Source: Epichloe hybrida (taxonomy: Eukaryota > Ascomycota > Sordariomycetes > Hypocreales > Clavicipitaceae). Taken from it: a DNA stretch of 64,000 nucleotides. Made by a program: the position numbers and the translations under genes. This document shows positions 21,300-35,493 of the stretch, in pieces. Numbering within the stretch: position 1 is the stretch's first letter; each line of letters starts with the position of its first letter. Where the stretch lies: positions 124,001-188,000 of the forward strand of contig JAFEKR010000052.1 in the NCBI GenBank assembly GCA_019022495.1. Reading direction: 5' to 3'. The notes beneath the pieces are model-generated. The model saw only the letters and a list, made by a program, of their open reading frames with translations. It was not told the origin of the DNA and searched no databases.

Positions 21300-24200
21300 A
21301 TCTATAAGTCCTCTAAAGAATCTTCTTTTATAAAGTCCTTTGCCTTTATTATCCAAAGAAGGCGGACGAAATTATTATGTTTAACGCGTTCTAGACCCTT
21401 TATAAATCCGTTAGTAATCATTTCTTCTATACTAATTTATTAAAGATAAAATTCCCCTTCGCGGGCTTTCTATATAATCCATTTATACTATAGATTAATA
21501 TAATAAGTATATCCTTTATGCTTCTTATTAAGCATATTAGCTTTAGCATTTTAGCTATCTATAAAAAGAAGCAATAGTTATAATTACTTAATCCTAAAGT
21601 TATTAAGTAGCTTAGTAATCTATACTATTAAGAGACTAGTTAGCGTAAGGTTAATAAATTCTACCTCTATTAAGCTAAGAGCTATTAGAGTTTGTTTCTT
21701 TAATTACTATAGAATTAATCCTCTAGCTAGTATTACAATATAACTAGTAGTTAATCTTCTAGTATCTAGATTATTAGTAAGCGAAGCATTACTATAGCCC
21801 TTCACCTAAAGCATAGATTTAATATTTATAGTAGTTAATCCTCTAAGAACAATTCCTAAATTATCTACTTCTATAAGGTATTACTAAAGATAATTCTAAA
21901 GGTTTACATGCACTTGCTTTAGCATAGAATTCGCACCATAAAGTTAATTAACTATAAACGTAATGTTAGGTTACGTAAATATAGAAAGCTAGTTAAAGCT
22001 TCCTATTCGCTTTACCTAATCTAAAAGGTTATAGACTATATTAAGTTCCTTCTAGTTAGCTAGTATTATAGTCTTTAGAAGCTAAGGAACCTTTATTATA
22101 TTAAGGTTCTTAATATTAAATTTCTTTATAATGCTTTATATATAAATCTTTTGATGCAAAAGCATTGTTTAGTTAGATTAATTACGAATAAATTTAATAC
22201 TAAGGAATAGTTTAATATCTCCTAGGTGCTTTAATTTATACTATTTCTATAGTTTTTTAATAATAGTTATAACAATCACAAGGGTCTTTCCTATAATAAT
22301 TATGTTATTTACATACAAAAGAAGGATAACATTATTACGTTAAAAGATATAGAGTTTGCTTAATAATTAACAAAAGCCCTACTTTTTAAGTTCCTTAGTA
22401 ATATTATCTAACTACTAAAGAGAAGAGGGAGGTAAACTATAGAGAGCTCTATTAAGCTTATAGACTCTAGTTATGCTATTAGAGTAGCTATAAGGTTATC
22501 TAATGTAAATATCTCCTTGCGCTTTGGCGTTAAGAAAGGTATTAATAATATTATATTATTACTAATTATAATTAAGGATTGCAATAAGTGTATAGAAAAC
22601 TCGTAAGGAAACCAAGTGCATAACTACTATATAAAGGTCTTTGTAATTAAATACCTCTGGATTTTAGTTTCCTCTTATAACCTATCTTGCTTTTACGTAT
22701 AGTTCCTTATTAATTAAATACTTAACTATATAAACCTATTAACTATTAAAGATCTTAGTATCTTTAGGAGTAAATACTAGGTCCTAGCTGTTCTTTTCGT
22801 AGATCTTAATAAGTTCTTTTTTCTCTATAGGTCTCTAGAAGCTATAATAGTTATTTATAGCTTTAGCCTTAAACTAATTAGACAGAATCTTAATCTTTAT
22901 ATTAGCTACACTAGCTGCTTTAATTATAAGAAAGGCATATAAGGTAATTATCTTCTTTACTTTATTATTATATAGGTTGTTGTTATAGTAATAAATTACT
23001 AGGTTTAATTAGCAGGAGCCTTAGGGAAAAGCCTTCTTCTTACTAGAAGTTATAATATTAAGATAATCTTAACGTATATTAAATTAAAGCTATTATCTTA
23101 GGGTTTTAGATTCGGATTCTAGCTATTAGCGCAGAATGTTATTATTATCTTTAGCTTCTTTATCTAGAAAGGCTCTAGGTTAATACCTTAGTAGCGTTAC
23201 GTCTTTACCCTTAATTTACTATTATTAGCCTCTTATAAGGTTCTCTTGTTATAGAGGGCTTTTAGAGGGTATTAGGAGATAGCTCTATGGTTTCTTTAGT
23301 AAAGGAGAATTATTATCCTCCTTAAGAGAGTGGTAATTATTATTTGTTTCTAAGGTGTTTAATTAGCTTTCTGCAAAACAAACCTTCTTCTTCTTTGTGT
23401 GTAAATAAGAATTCTCTTGTGCTATAGGTAGGATGTTAATAATGCGTTATCCCTTGTTAGTAAAAGAGAGATTAATTAGATCCGTAATATAAATAACTTC
23501 ATTATTCTTAAATTCAGTACGGGCAGGCATGTCTCTTTTATTAAAACGAACATCCCTTGTATAAATAATTCTCTAATCTTTAGGGATCTAAACCTTATAA
23601 AAATAATATTTAGGGCTATCCATGCCTACTAGTTAACCTTTCTTAGCTCTTAGTGCTATCTTCTAGGATTAAACACGCTGTTTATTAGGAATTTGTACGT
23701 ATATAATACATCCCTATATTCATAAATTACGAATTAAGGCTATATTATTAAGTCTAAGGGTTTTAAATAAGGCTTATTAAGGAGATTGATTATTCTTATT
23801 ACTGTAAGTAGGTAATAGATTAGTGATTTTAGCTATATACTTTATAGCGTATAGCTATAGAAGTTCTAGTAATTTAGCTTTAATTATTAAGGCTCTTGCT
23901 GTCTTTATGAGAGTTTGACTAGCGTATTTAATAATGCCTTAATAGGTAGGAACGTATGGCATGCTAGTCTGAAGGATAATTCCTTCCTTCTAATAATAAG
24001 CTTTAAACTTCTCTCTAAGGAATTCCGTTACGTTGTTAGTATAGAAGTATTTAATAGTAAATCCGCTACTTGTGTTCTTAATAGTAGTCTTCTAAGCCTA
24101 AATTACTTTAACTACACTAGATCTATTAACTATTAGAATTACCTAGTAAAAGCGTGTGTGAATGTTAATTATATGTAAAGTATGCTTTTTCCCTCTAAAC

Positions 24201-25000
24201 CCTTTAGGTTTATATTTAATAAAGTCCTAGAAAACACGCAAAAGAAAATTCGTAGTATTATTTAACTCCTCTTAATGAATTATTTAAGGGGCCTTTAATA
24301 ATAGGCAAGCTAAGCAATGGAAGTTAATTATAGAGGTAGGATTTACAGAGATTCTTGCTTCTTTGCATGCAAGTAGGATTTATTCCTTCCCTACGTGACT
24401 AAGTCTCTTATGCAAAAGACTAAATTTAACTCACTTAGTGACTAATTTGCTTATTAATACCATAAAGTTATAATAAGGTTTCTCCTCTTATATAACTAGT
24501 GTAGAAACATTTAACTTCTAGTTATACTTTCTAATAACTAAGCTATTAGATATTAAGATTAATTAGTCTTTAAATCTATCTATAATAACTTCTCCTTACT
24601 TAAGAAGTCCTAGTAAAATTATATTAACTTTAGCCTTTAGTGCGTATTAAGCATTTAGAAAGTCTAGATATCCTTCTCTAATAGGGATTATCACATTACT
24701 AATTCCTTTAACTATAAGTTTCTTGCTATTACTAGCTGTTATTAGCTTAGCATTAATATTAGTGTTTAAATAGGTAAACCATTTAGTTAAATTAAACATA
24801 TGTGTGTTATATCTAGTGTTAAGGATATAGTTCTCCTTAGTAAGGTAATTTAATAGCGTTTAAAATAAATAGTCCTAATTAATTACTATAAGAGTAAGAT
24901 TACCTCTAGCGCTTATGATGTCTAGGGAAGCCATAGTCTTAGCTGTTATAGCTATATTAGCTTTCTTCTTTATTAATTTAGGCATCTTTTCTAGATAAAG
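21300..25000 (-). pseudogene. Copia pol relic (integrase, RT, RNase H)
   Basis: On the minus strand the C-terminal RNase H reads EEMITNGF..GLERVKHNNFVRLL at about 21340-21460, like the DMIADGFTKAL..VKH signature of fungal copia. The RT motif reads YVNN (from YVDD) near 22296-22330. The region at about 23600-23720 has an IP-KQRV/GYLVG-type connector between integrase and RT. Integrase lies towards 24900. Every part is full of RIP stops. Confidence 0.75.
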
Positions 25001-25436
25001 CTTCTAATAATTGTCCTTTAAATAGATTAGTCTTCCTAGGGAAATTAAATAACTATAATCTAGCTTCATAGCCTTAGAGGTTTTATTTCTCTTCTTCTAA
25101 CCTTTATCTTTAGATTTTAAATTGTTATCCTTGTTATTCTTCTATTACTACTGCTAGGTACTAAAGTTAACCTTTAACTCCTTCTAAACCTTATTAGCTT
25201 TATATATTAAATAATAAAGCATATTTTCCTTTGTAAGTTCTAATTTAAAGAATTCTTTAATCTTCTAGGTGTTATGGATTTTAGGTATTAAGTCTTTAAT
25301 TACTTTAATCATTTGTTATACCTAAATAATATTAGGAATCTTCTTAATCTTATAAATGCAATTCTAAAGGTTTTGGTAGTAGTCTAGCTAAGCTCTTATT
25401 ATAGTAAAATCAGCCCTCTTTAATTAGGAGAATTAC
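25000..25436 (-). pseudogene. Copia gag relic, 3' part (continues at 43730-44689)
   Basis: The minus-strand frame shows a helical stretch (RADFTIIRA, then IKKIPNII and MIKVIKDLIPK) resembling copia gag. The hAT-like element at 25445 interrupts it, and the rest follows at 43730. Confidence 0.5.
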
Positions 25437-25444
25437 TATAAAAG

Positions 25445-25575
25445 CAGAGCATTGTTGTATTGTATTGTATTGTATTTTTTGGCCCTTCGATGTATTGTAT
25501 TGTATTGTATTGCCCTATGTATTGTATTGTATTAAAAATACAATGCAATACAATACAAGACATACAATACAATGT
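25445..25575. repeat. Left terminal pentamer array of hAT1
   Basis: TTGTA repeats followed by inverted ACAAT repeats around short spacers (TTTTTTGGCCC, CCTATG). It is rich in TpG and CpA, unlike the body. A related array of ATACA units lies at 25861-25945 inside the element. Confidence 0.85.
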
Positions 25576-25860
25576 ATTGTTAGGGAAAATTAAAAGTGGG
25601 GTCTTATATAAATTTATTATATAGTAGTTTCTTTAAGTAATCTAATTATAGTAACCTTATTTTTATATATAATTTAGTTATTTATTTAAAAATCTATAAA
25701 GTTTTAGCTTATTTAGAAAAGTAAGCTTATTTTGAATACATAATATCTTAGTAATATTATTTTATATCTAATTTAAAGAATGCTTTTTTCTTAATATATT
25801 AAGGGTCTTCCTATGCTTACATCTATTTTCTATAATTTATTATAATTATTTATTATATAA

Positions 25861-25945
25861 AAATACATTATAATACAATACAATACAATACATTACAATA
25901 CAATACAATACAATACAATACAATACAATACAATATATTGTTAAA
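25861..25945. repeat. Internal ATACA pentamer array in hAT1
   Basis: About 14 ATACA units closing with ATATTGTTA, like the inner border of the terminal array at 25575. The sequence after it also parallels the sequence after the terminal array, so this looks like a duplicated end segment. Confidence 0.75.
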
Positions 25946-26589
25946 AAGGTAAGGTAGTATATATACTTATTATATAGTAGATTTTTCATATAATCTAAAT
26001 AAGATATCCTTAAATTTTTATACTATTTAGGTATTTAGTTATAGAATTATAAAGTTTTAGCTAATTTAGACTATTAAGCTATATATATATATAGGGTAGC
26101 TATAAATAGTATTATCTAGGCTTAACTTATAGTAATATTTATTCTCTATATTTTAAAGGTTAATTTATCTTTCTAGATTCTTTTTAAGATTTACTATATA
26201 TTTTAATATAGTTTTTTTACTTTAAATATAATATTTACCCTAAAGAAATAATTTATAATTCTAAATAAATAAGATTAAAACTCTAATAAAAATATACTTA
26301 TATATATAAGGAATTTATTATAAAGAGAAAATTAATCCTTATTTAATAAATGCTTCTTTTACTATTAAACTATTTTATTATAATTATAATAAATTATATT
26401 AGCTTTTAACCTTCTTTAAACTAAAAGAGAAGGAAAAAACCTAGGAAAAGTTTATAAAGAAAGGTTAAAATATTATATAAAGAATAATTATAATATATAT
26501 ACTATTTTTTTAATATTAAGTAAATAAATAAATAAGCTTTAAAAGTAAGTTTAATTATTTATACTACTTTTAGCTTACTTACTTAGTTA

Positions 26590-26815
26590 TAAAGTGTTTT
26601 TAAAAGTGGATCTAAAAGTGGGTCCTATTAGTTATACTATAAACCTAGTATTATCTCTTTACTTAGTTATATAATTCTAGCTAAAAAAACATATATACAG
26701 AAGTGGGTCTAAAAGTGGGTCCTATTAGTTATACTATAAACCTAGTATTATCTCTTTACTTAGTTATATAATTCTAGCTTAAAAAACATATATACAAAAG
26801 TAAGTCTAAAATAGG
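26590..26815. repeat. ~98 bp tandem repeats of the hAT-like family
   Basis: Two and a bit copies of a unit with AAGTGGGTC, TATTAGTTATACTATAAACC and TCTCTTTACTTAGTTATA. Related units continue at 34647-34860 beyond the gypsy insertion and occur inverted in hAT2 (35763-35975 and 42548-42740). Confidence 0.8.
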
Positions 26816-26820
26816 CCTCA

Positions 26821-27087
26821 TGTCAGGGGCACGGAGGCTAGGGAGTCACGGATAGGACGGTCACATGATGGAGCCCTTGGATAAGCCCTAGATCGCACAG
26901 ATAACTAAGTAGCTGCTAGGTAGCCACGTACACGTAGTAAGGTATTTAGATAAGGACTGCCTATAAGAGTTATAGGAGGTTAGAGTTTAAGACCTTTATA
27001 CACTAACCCCTAAGTAGTAGCTCTCTAGCTATAATTAAGAGTCTTAGCCTTTACTCTATTTATATCTCCTTTACTATAGTTATAATA
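26821..27087 (+). repeat. 5' LTR of element C
   Basis: 267 bp. It begins TGTCAGGGGCACGG with CpA and CpG preserved; its inner end is mutated (TATAATA in place of CGTAACA). Confidence 0.92.
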
Positions 27088-28149
27088 AGTTAAACTCTTA
27101 AACCCTTTTAGAAAAATAAACCATTAGCTAGATTTAAATACAAAGGAGCTATAGGATATTTACTTAGAATACACTTACACTACCTAGTAAGAAAGCCCTA
27201 AACCTATAGCGCTTAAGTAGTAACCTAAACACTCTAACTATAGAATATAATAAGGTATAGTAAATACTACCTAACTAATATAGTAACCCTAGATCTAGAA
27301 ACAATAACAATTTAGACTAGCTATAGAGGTAATATAAGGTTACATAAGCCTAGCTATATAATACCTGCTTAAGATAAGAGATCTTAGAAATAGAAGCATA
27401 GCTTAAAGAAATAGAAGCAGACCTATAATTAGCTAGATTAGGTAGAAGACCTATAATTACCCCTTAGATAGACGCACTAATAAATCCTATATTCCTAGGT
27501 TTCCTACCTAATAGTAAGTTTATAATAAGCGTGTACCTATAAAGCTTTGTTAAGATATAGTATAAGGTGCTTATGTATAAGGGAAACACTTATAAGAATT
27601 TATAGGCATATTTATAGGATTTAAATATACTATTTTAGCTAGACCTAAGAACCTTCTAGGATAATAAAACAAAGATAGTGTATACTAGTAGCTACCTAGC
27701 TAATAACGCAAAGTAATAATAGATGTGTCACGTAATAGTAAATAGGATAGTTAACTATGTAGCCCACACCTAGGATGGATTTGTGTCTTAGCTAAACACT
27801 AGCGTAATAGATAAAGATGTAAGGTGCTTAGAAGCTACTAGGATGCTACTAAACCTTAGGTAGAAGTATGATTAATCTTTCTAATCTTTCCTAAGACTCT
27901 AGATAAAGGTAGAAGCTAAATTACCTAACTAGATCCCCTTATATCTAAGGATAGTAATATTCCTAAATAGCTTAAATAACACTATAAGGTAGTATATAGT
28001 TAGCTAAGAGTTCCCTATGTCTTAGAGCTACCTATAGGGCTAAGGTAAAAAAGCTAAAGTTATAATAATATCTATAACAAAGAATTACAATAGAAGCTAT
28101 AATAAAGAAGGTAGGAATAATAAAAGATAATGCTCTAGCTCCCCTATAG

Positions 28150-31100
28150 ATAATTTATAGCAAGGTTCCTAATAATAGGGTATAGGCCGGAAGCTATTTA
28201 AGTGCTATAAATGTGGTAGCCCTAGATATAGTTCTAATAGATATAAAGCGGCGGATTACTTAATTTATAAGAGTAATAAGTATATTACTAAGAAGTATAG
28301 AGATAGTAGTAATAAATCTTTAGACCTAAATAAAATTCTATTTAATTTAGTGTGGGCCTAGGATAATAGTCTTACTATAGAGAAACCTGTGAATAAAAGA
28401 ATAAGGATGTAGGTATCCCTATAGTAAGATAACTACTAGTTAGTAGTGCTAGCGCTATTTAATATAGAAGTGGAATATTTAATAATTTACCCTAAGCTAC
28501 TATTAAAATAGGACTAGAAGAATATAGTAAAAGCAGAGGTAATACTAGAAAGCGTAAGTAGGAATAAGATCTTACACTAAGGAATTTTGCGTAAACTAGT
28601 TAAGGTAAAGGATAGTATAAGCTATATAAAGGTCTGCTAAGTTAGCTACTATATTACTAATACTAGAGAAGGAATGCTCCTAGGAATAGACTAGACCCTA
28701 GAGTATAAACCTATGGTAATGGATTAGAAGTAGGGTTTTTAGAGGTTTTTAATAACTAAAGAACGCATTATATTTACTTTAGGCAAGTAATAACTATATA
28801 AGGTAGCGAAGTAGTTTTCTATTATGCTATTACTAGTATTACTAAAAGTTAGAATAGTTAAACCTAAAGTAAAAGAGGGGGATACTAATAAAGTTTTATT
28901 AATAGATAATATACTAAGTAACAACCTAACTTGTAATATAATTATAGTAATAGCGGAAGGTAATATCTAGCCCCTAAAGAAAAAGAAACTTAGAAGCGTG
29001 ATAGCGCTCTAGGCAGTGTTTTATAAGGAGCTAGTAGTGTCTATACAAGAAATAGACAGTAACGCACCCTAATAGTAGATCCTAGAGGAGTATATAGAAT
29101 TTGCAAATATATTCTTAAAAGATCTAGCTAGTAAGCTTCTAGAACTTAGGGGCTACACTTATGTAATTAAATTAGAAGAAAGGAAATAGCTACTATAGGG
29201 ACCTATATATAACCTAGCGGAAAAAGAGCTAGAGGTACTTAGGGAGTACCTTATAAGTATATAGGAAAAAGGATAGATTAGAAGATTAACAAGCCTAGCT
29301 AGAGCCCTGATTTTGTTTGTCCCGAAAAAATCAGGGAAATTAAGGCTTTATGTGAATTATAAGGGTCTTAACAGGATTACCATTAAGAATAAGGCCCCCT
29401 TACTATTGATCTCCGAAATTCTTAATTAACTAGTAGGCGCAAAAGTCTTTATGTCTTTAGATCTTTAAGAGGCGTACCACTAGCTACGTATCCACAAGGG
29501 TAATAAGTAGAAGATAGCGTTCTAATGCCGCTATAGGCATTTTAAGTACCTTATTATACCATTTGGATTAGTAAACACGCTAGCCACTTTTTAGGAATAT
29601 ATTAACAACGCGCTCAAGGGACTTATAGACAAATTTTACATTGTTTACCTTAATAATATCCTAATATATAGCAGCGACCCTATAAGACACATAGAGTATA
29701 TTAAAAGGGTGCTAGAGCGACTTTAGGACACAGATCTCTACGTTAACCTTAAGAAGTACTAATTTTTAGTATTATAGGTAAAATTCCTAGGGTTTATTAT
29801 ATCTAAAAAAGGCATTAAGATAGAACTATCAAGGGTTAAAGCTATTATAACCTAGCTAATACCCTATAGCGTGTTTAATATTTAATTATTCCTTAGGTTC
29901 ATAGGGTTTTACTAATACTTTATAAAATAGTATAGTAGGGTAGTAGTCCTACTAATAAACTATCTAAAGGGTATTTAACTAGTAGAGTTTAAGCTAGAGC
30001 CTAGTAAACTCATAGCGTTTAAAGAACTCTAAAAGAAGTTCTAGAAGGCACTAATCTTAGTATACTTTAACCTACTTTATCTGCTAAGAGTAGAGATAAA
30101 TATATCTAGTTATGTAATTAGAGCTATACTTATAATATTAGTGCTAGGTAGCTAGCACCTAGTAGCGTATTTTTTAAGGAAGTTAACTAATATTAAGCTT
30201 TACTACTTAACCTTAGACACTAAGTTATTAGTAATCTAAGAGGCGTTTTAGGCCTAGAGATATTACCTTACGTATTTAACTTACTAGATTACAGTTATAA
30301 CAGACCACCTTAATTATAAGTACCTAGCTATAAAGCCAAAGCTATCTAGTAGGCAGGTAATAGCATTAGATAAGCTCTGTCTATTTAATTTTAGGATTAA
30401 ATATTATGCAAGTAAGCTAAACCCTACTAATACCCTATTAAGAAAAGCAAATTATATTAGCAAGGAGCGTAGGGCGGAGGCTATGTCCTTATAGCTACCT
30501 AACTTCTTAGCTAAGTTTATAAATACTAAGCAGCAAGGGCGCTATATATGTAATAGTGTAGTTACAGGCCCTAAGGTTACATCCCTTAGCGTAGTTAATA
30601 GTTTATTGCGAGATTACTGTAAGGGCTATTCTAGCCTCTAGGGTTTTAAGAAGATATAACTTAATTATATTATTAAGGAACCTAATAGTCCTGCAAAGCC
30701 TATAAGTAGTACGCTAACTAGGTCCGCTAATTGTAAGCAGTGAGGTCATGCCTTATCTGTGTTATTTAATATTTCTATAAGTCTAGTAAGCCTGTGGGTT
30801 AGGAGTCTGGCTAGGTTAGTAGTTAGCAAGCAACGTAGGCGCCCCCTTAAAATACCACTTAGCTATAATTTATCTATAAGTCCAAAAGCACACTATAAGC
30901 TAGCTACTTATAGTGGTGTTATAGTAAGAATATAGGTAGTCTAGTAAACCTCTTCTAAGTTTATGCATAACACTTATCCTAAGTACATAGAATTAGAGAC
31001 TCTAATTTAAGTTGCGTTATTTTAAGCATAGCAAGGTAATAACTTTGCTATAGGATAGAGGAAGCTACTTAAGAGTAGTAACCTAGAAGCGTTATAGATA

Positions 31101-32500
31101 TAGTCTATTAGGCCCTCTAAGCTATTAATATTTAAGAATAAAGTTTTTATTCTAATAGGTATAAGGAAGGAAGTTCTAATGCTTACTTATAATAACCTAG
31201 TAGTGGGCTACTAAGGAGTTAGCAAGACCCTTTGCTAAATTACAAACTAGTACTACTAGCTATTAATAAAGAAAGACACTAAGTTATATGTGTAAACTTA
31301 CATAAGCTATTAAACTTTAAAGCTAAGGCACTACAAACCCTACGGCAAGCTAGTAGCGCTACTAGTGCCTAATTAGCCTTTTTAAGAATTATTAATAGAC
31401 TTTATTATAGGGCTACCGCCCGTGAAAGACGTAAACTAGACTTATAATGCAATCTTAGTTATTATAAACTATTTTATAAAGTATAGTATCTACATCCCTA
31501 TTTTAACGCATATAACTAGCAATAGGTTAGCTACTATATTCTTAGAGTATGTTTTTAGGGATTATAGCACTCTAGAGGGTATTATTATAGACTAGGGTTT
31601 AACTTTCACTAGCAGGTTTTAGATAACTTTCTGCTACCTTATTATAACTAAGCAGCAACTAAGCACCGCGTTCTACCCGTAGATAAATAGTTAAATAAAA
31701 CGTCTAAACTAAGTTTTAAAGTATTATTTAAGAGCCTTTGCTTGCTTTAACTAAACTAATTAGGCTAATAATCTTTTAATAGTATAGTTTGCGTATAATA
31801 CGAGCGTCTATTTAACTTATGGCTATACCCTAGCTAAGGTACTACAAGGCTATAACCCTAGGGGACCGCAGCAAGTGGTTACGAATATTCCTATAGTAAA
31901 TAACTAAGTAGAAACTTATACTATTACGCTAAGAGATAGACACATAGTAATTAAGTAGCTTCTAAGTAACTTATAAGTCTAGTACGTAAAGCATTATAAT
32001 AAGAAGCAGACCCTAATAAAGTTTAATATAGGTAACTATGTTTTATTATTTATAAAGAATATTAACTTATAGTAACCTAGTAGGAAGCTAAGTGTAAAGT
32101 ACCTAGGCCCTTATAAAATCAAAAAGGTAATTAGTACCTACGGACTTGCGTATTAATTAAGGCTACTACGTAGAACATATTTACATAATATTTTTAACGT
32201 TACTAACCTTAAACTATTCATAAGGAACCTATCTAGCGTAAAAGACACGTCCTTGCTACAAGAGAACGTTACAAATAATAAGTAGGAGTTTAAAGTTAAG
32301 AGAATTATATTATATTAGTATAACAGGAGACGTTAGAAATACCTAGTTAAGTGAAAGGGCTATAATACTTTAGAAAATTCTTAGGTAAAGAAAAGAGATT
32401 TTGTTATAATAGATATTATTAAGGATTACAAGTAGCAACTAAGCAGCTAGTTCGCAAACACAAAGGTGTATTCAATAGAGTTTAGATAGTAGTAGCAACA
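28150..32500 (+). pseudogene. gag-pol relic of element C (zinc knuckle to chromodomain)
   Basis: The CCHC knuckle at about 28203-28250 has lost its His and last Cys by transitions. The RT fingers/palm segment at 29300-29430 is almost unmutated and reads clearly ([18 protein letters not shown]). The catalytic YxDD is YLNN, from two G-to-A changes. Integrase shows LIDFIIGLPPVKDVN, then AILVIINYFIKYS and a GLTFTSRF segment. The terminal chromodomain suggests targeting to heterochromatin in the ancestral element, as known for chromoviruses. Inactive. Confidence 0.8.
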
Positions 32501-34374
32501 TATAAAGAAAAAAAAATCCAGATAATTTCTTAGATAACCTAACTCGTAGCTACTTCGCACTAATCACTCCATTAATACGTTAGGCACCTAACCCTTAGTA
32601 GTCCTACCTATACTAATAGAGGCAGAGGATTTATCCTTATTATTAGAAAAATCCCCCTCTCTATATACATATATATAAAGCTTGCTAGGAAGGTCTAGCG
32701 GCCTAACACAAGCAGGAAGTGCGGATATATTAGTAGTAAGCTACTAGTAAGTTAGTAAAGCTATAAGCTAAAGCATAGGAGTACGTATAAATAGGAGGTT
32801 TTACGTAATAAAACACAAGCTATTAGAAATATCTATCTAGACTTCTAGATTAACAGTATCACTAAGTAGTAACATAGTAACTCGTTCATTAGCATTAGCC
32901 TTACGTACAACTTTTACTATAAGCTACGCTTACCTCACCTAACTACGCTTATTAGCATTTTTAGTGGTTAAGAGCGTATTATAAAGTTTATATTTTATGT
33001 GTATTAAATACTAGCAGTATATTAGTAGTAACTAAGTTATAGAAATAAGGGATACGTATATTATTAAGAAAGTATAGATTATTATTAGAATTACTATAAG
33101 CATTAATATGCTTAAAGAGCGTATAGTATAACTAGGTAAACTAAGCAGGACACTAGTAGTGTATTAGTATACGTATTAGTAGTAAGAAAAGGGAGGATAT
33201 ACCCTAAAATAGTCTTTATTATTTTACAAACAATATGCGCATTTTATTAAGTTACTTATATAAGTTAGTAATAACCTATAGTAAGATAGTAGTGAAGTTA
33301 TACTTAGGGAATTAGTACACTCTATTAGGATAGATTTGCCCTCTATAAGATATTATAGCTCCGCGCTATTACTATCTTTAGGAGTAATTACCTATATTAC
33401 TACTTACTATATATAGTGTATATAAGGAATTTTTATTTTACTAGCACTACTAGCTATAAGTTAGTAAGGTAAGCACTAGGGGGATATAAATATTATACTT
33501 ATATAGAAATTTTAGAAGCTAAACATTTCTTACTAGGAGACTTTATAAGGGATAGTATAGGAGTTTTTACACTAAGGGGAGGTAGTAGTAGTAAAGTAAT
33601 TACTTATGTTAAAGATATTATTAACTACTAGTAAGTTAGTAATAATATACTATAAGAAACTTATAGGTAAAAGGTAAGAAACTAATATTTTAGTGTTTAA
33701 GAGGATTTAAATATTTTAAATAAGAATAGATATAGATAATAAAGTAACGCTATAGGATATTAGTAACTACTATAAGAGAAGCTATAAAGCTACTAGTTTA
33801 TAAGTAAGGGTAACTTATAATACTAAGGGAGGATGTAAAAGGAAGAAAAAGTATATAGAAGTAGGGGAAAGTAAGCCTCTTTTATATTAGCCCTAGACCC
33901 CTAAGTAATTTACATACTATGTGTAGCTAATCTAGGAATTATAACATTTATAGTTATAGCCACTACTAGTAGATACACACGCTAGCTACGAACTCCTAGT
34001 AAGATTAATATAATATTCCTAATATTAGATAAGAAGTTATTTATTTTAAATAGCATGTATTACCCTATCTATTTAACCTAGTTATAAAACTTAACACTAG
34101 TAGTCTACTTACTTAGCGCTAATAACTTATTAGATAGAGGCATACATATTAGAGGTAATAAAGCAGCGAGTGTGTAACTACCTATAATCTAGCAATTATA
34201 AGAAGGGCTACCTAGACCCCTATAATATCTATCTTACTATTTAAAGCGGACGTAACACTACGCACTAATAGTATAGCTAGTAACATAAATATTGCCACGG
34301 GTTATACATAGTAAACACACACTAGCTAAGTAGCTCTTTATAATTAAGGATGATTATATATTAGGGGGGTAGTA

Positions 34375-34641
34375 TATTAGGGGCATAGAGGCTAAGAAGT
34401 TATAGATAGGATAGTTATATAATAGAGCCCTTAGATAAGCCCTAGATCGCATAGATAACTAAGTAGCTACTAGGTAGCCACATGCATGTAGTAGGGTATT
34501 TAGACAAGGACCGCCTATAAGAGTTATAGGAGGTTAGAGTTTAAGACCTTTATGCACTAACCCCTAAGTAGTAGCTCTCTAGCTACGATTAAGAGTCTTA
34601 GCCTTCACTCCGTTTATATCTCTCCTACCACAGTCGTAACA
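34375..34641 (+). repeat. 3' LTR of element C
   Basis: 267 bp. The inner start is mutated (TATTAGGGGCATAG), the outer end is intact (CACAGTCGTAACA). Confidence 0.92.
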
Positions 34642-35119
34642 CCTCATTAGTTACACTATAAACCTAGTATTATCTCTTTACTTAGTTATATAATTCTAGC
34701 TAAAAAGAAATATATATAAAAAAGTAAGTCTAAAAGTAAGTCTTATTAGTTATACTATAAATATAGTAATCTCTTTGCTTAGTTATATAATTTTAGTTTA
34801 AAAGAGAGAAATATACTTAAGTAAGTCTTATAGTTATATTAGGACTTACTTTTTATTAGTATAAAATTATAAATAGTATAATATTAAAAAACATAAAAAA
34901 GAAAGGAATTTTATTTTATTAATATTTTAAAAACCCTTTAAACACTAAATAACTAAAAAGTCTAGCTTTTTCTATAGTAATTTACTTATAAATACTTATA
35001 TTTATATTATATTTATTTATTACTTATTTATTTTAATTAAACTTTAACACTTATAATATTTTTAAGTTATATAAGTTATATAAGTAATAAAAGTAATATA
35101 TATATTATAATAATATATA

Positions 35120-35201
35120 TAAGCTATTATAAGCTATTATAAGCTATTATAAGCTATTATAAGCTATTATAAGCTATTATAAGCTATTATAAGCTATTAT
35201 A
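35120..35201. repeat. (TTATAAGCTA)8 minisatellite of hAT1
   Basis: Eight 10 bp units just inside the right pentamer array of hAT1, in the same relative place as the array at 1771-1957. Confidence 0.9.
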
Positions 35202-35280
35202 TTAACTATATATACTTATAATTAAGGAATTTACTTAAAACTAAAAAAAAGAAAAAAAAATACAAAACAATACAAATAAT

Positions 35281-35356
35281 ACATGTATTGTATTGTATTG
35301 TAAAATTTTGGATGTATTGTATTGTGTAATGTATTGTATTGTATTGTATTGTCAAT
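35281..35356. repeat. Right terminal pentamer array of hAT1, first part
   Basis: TGTAT units broken by AAAATTTTGGA and GTGTAATG. The array is interrupted by hAT2 and resumes at 43665-43721, closing with GCAATGCTCTG. Confidence 0.85.
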
Positions 35357-35493
35357 CAGAGCTTTGCACTACACTACACTACATACTACACTACACTACA
35401 CACTACACTATAAGAGATTTTTTTTACTACACTACACTACATGTAGTATTTTGTAGTATTTGTAGTATTTATGATTTTTATTAATATAATTAC

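Larger units (their letters stand above)
26821..34641 (+). mobile_element. Chromodomain gypsy LTR retrotransposon (element C) inside hAT1
   Basis: LTRs 26821-27087 and 34375-34641 (both 267 bp; TG..CA in the intact copy ends) are flanked by CCTCA (26816-26820 and 34642-34646). The purine tract AGGGGGG lies at the 3' LTR border. Recognisable remains in order: zinc knuckle CYKCGSP near 28203, RT with [14 protein letters not shown] near 29335 and YLNNILIYS near 29650, integrase near 31380-31750, and a chromodomain-like KYLVK.KGYNTLENS near 32335-32390. RIP stops throughout. Confidence 0.92.

Noticed and set aside
35293..35484. 63-codon Tyr/Cys-rich open frame
   Set aside because: Produced by the TGTAT and CTACA pentamer arrays at the hAT1/hAT2 junction.
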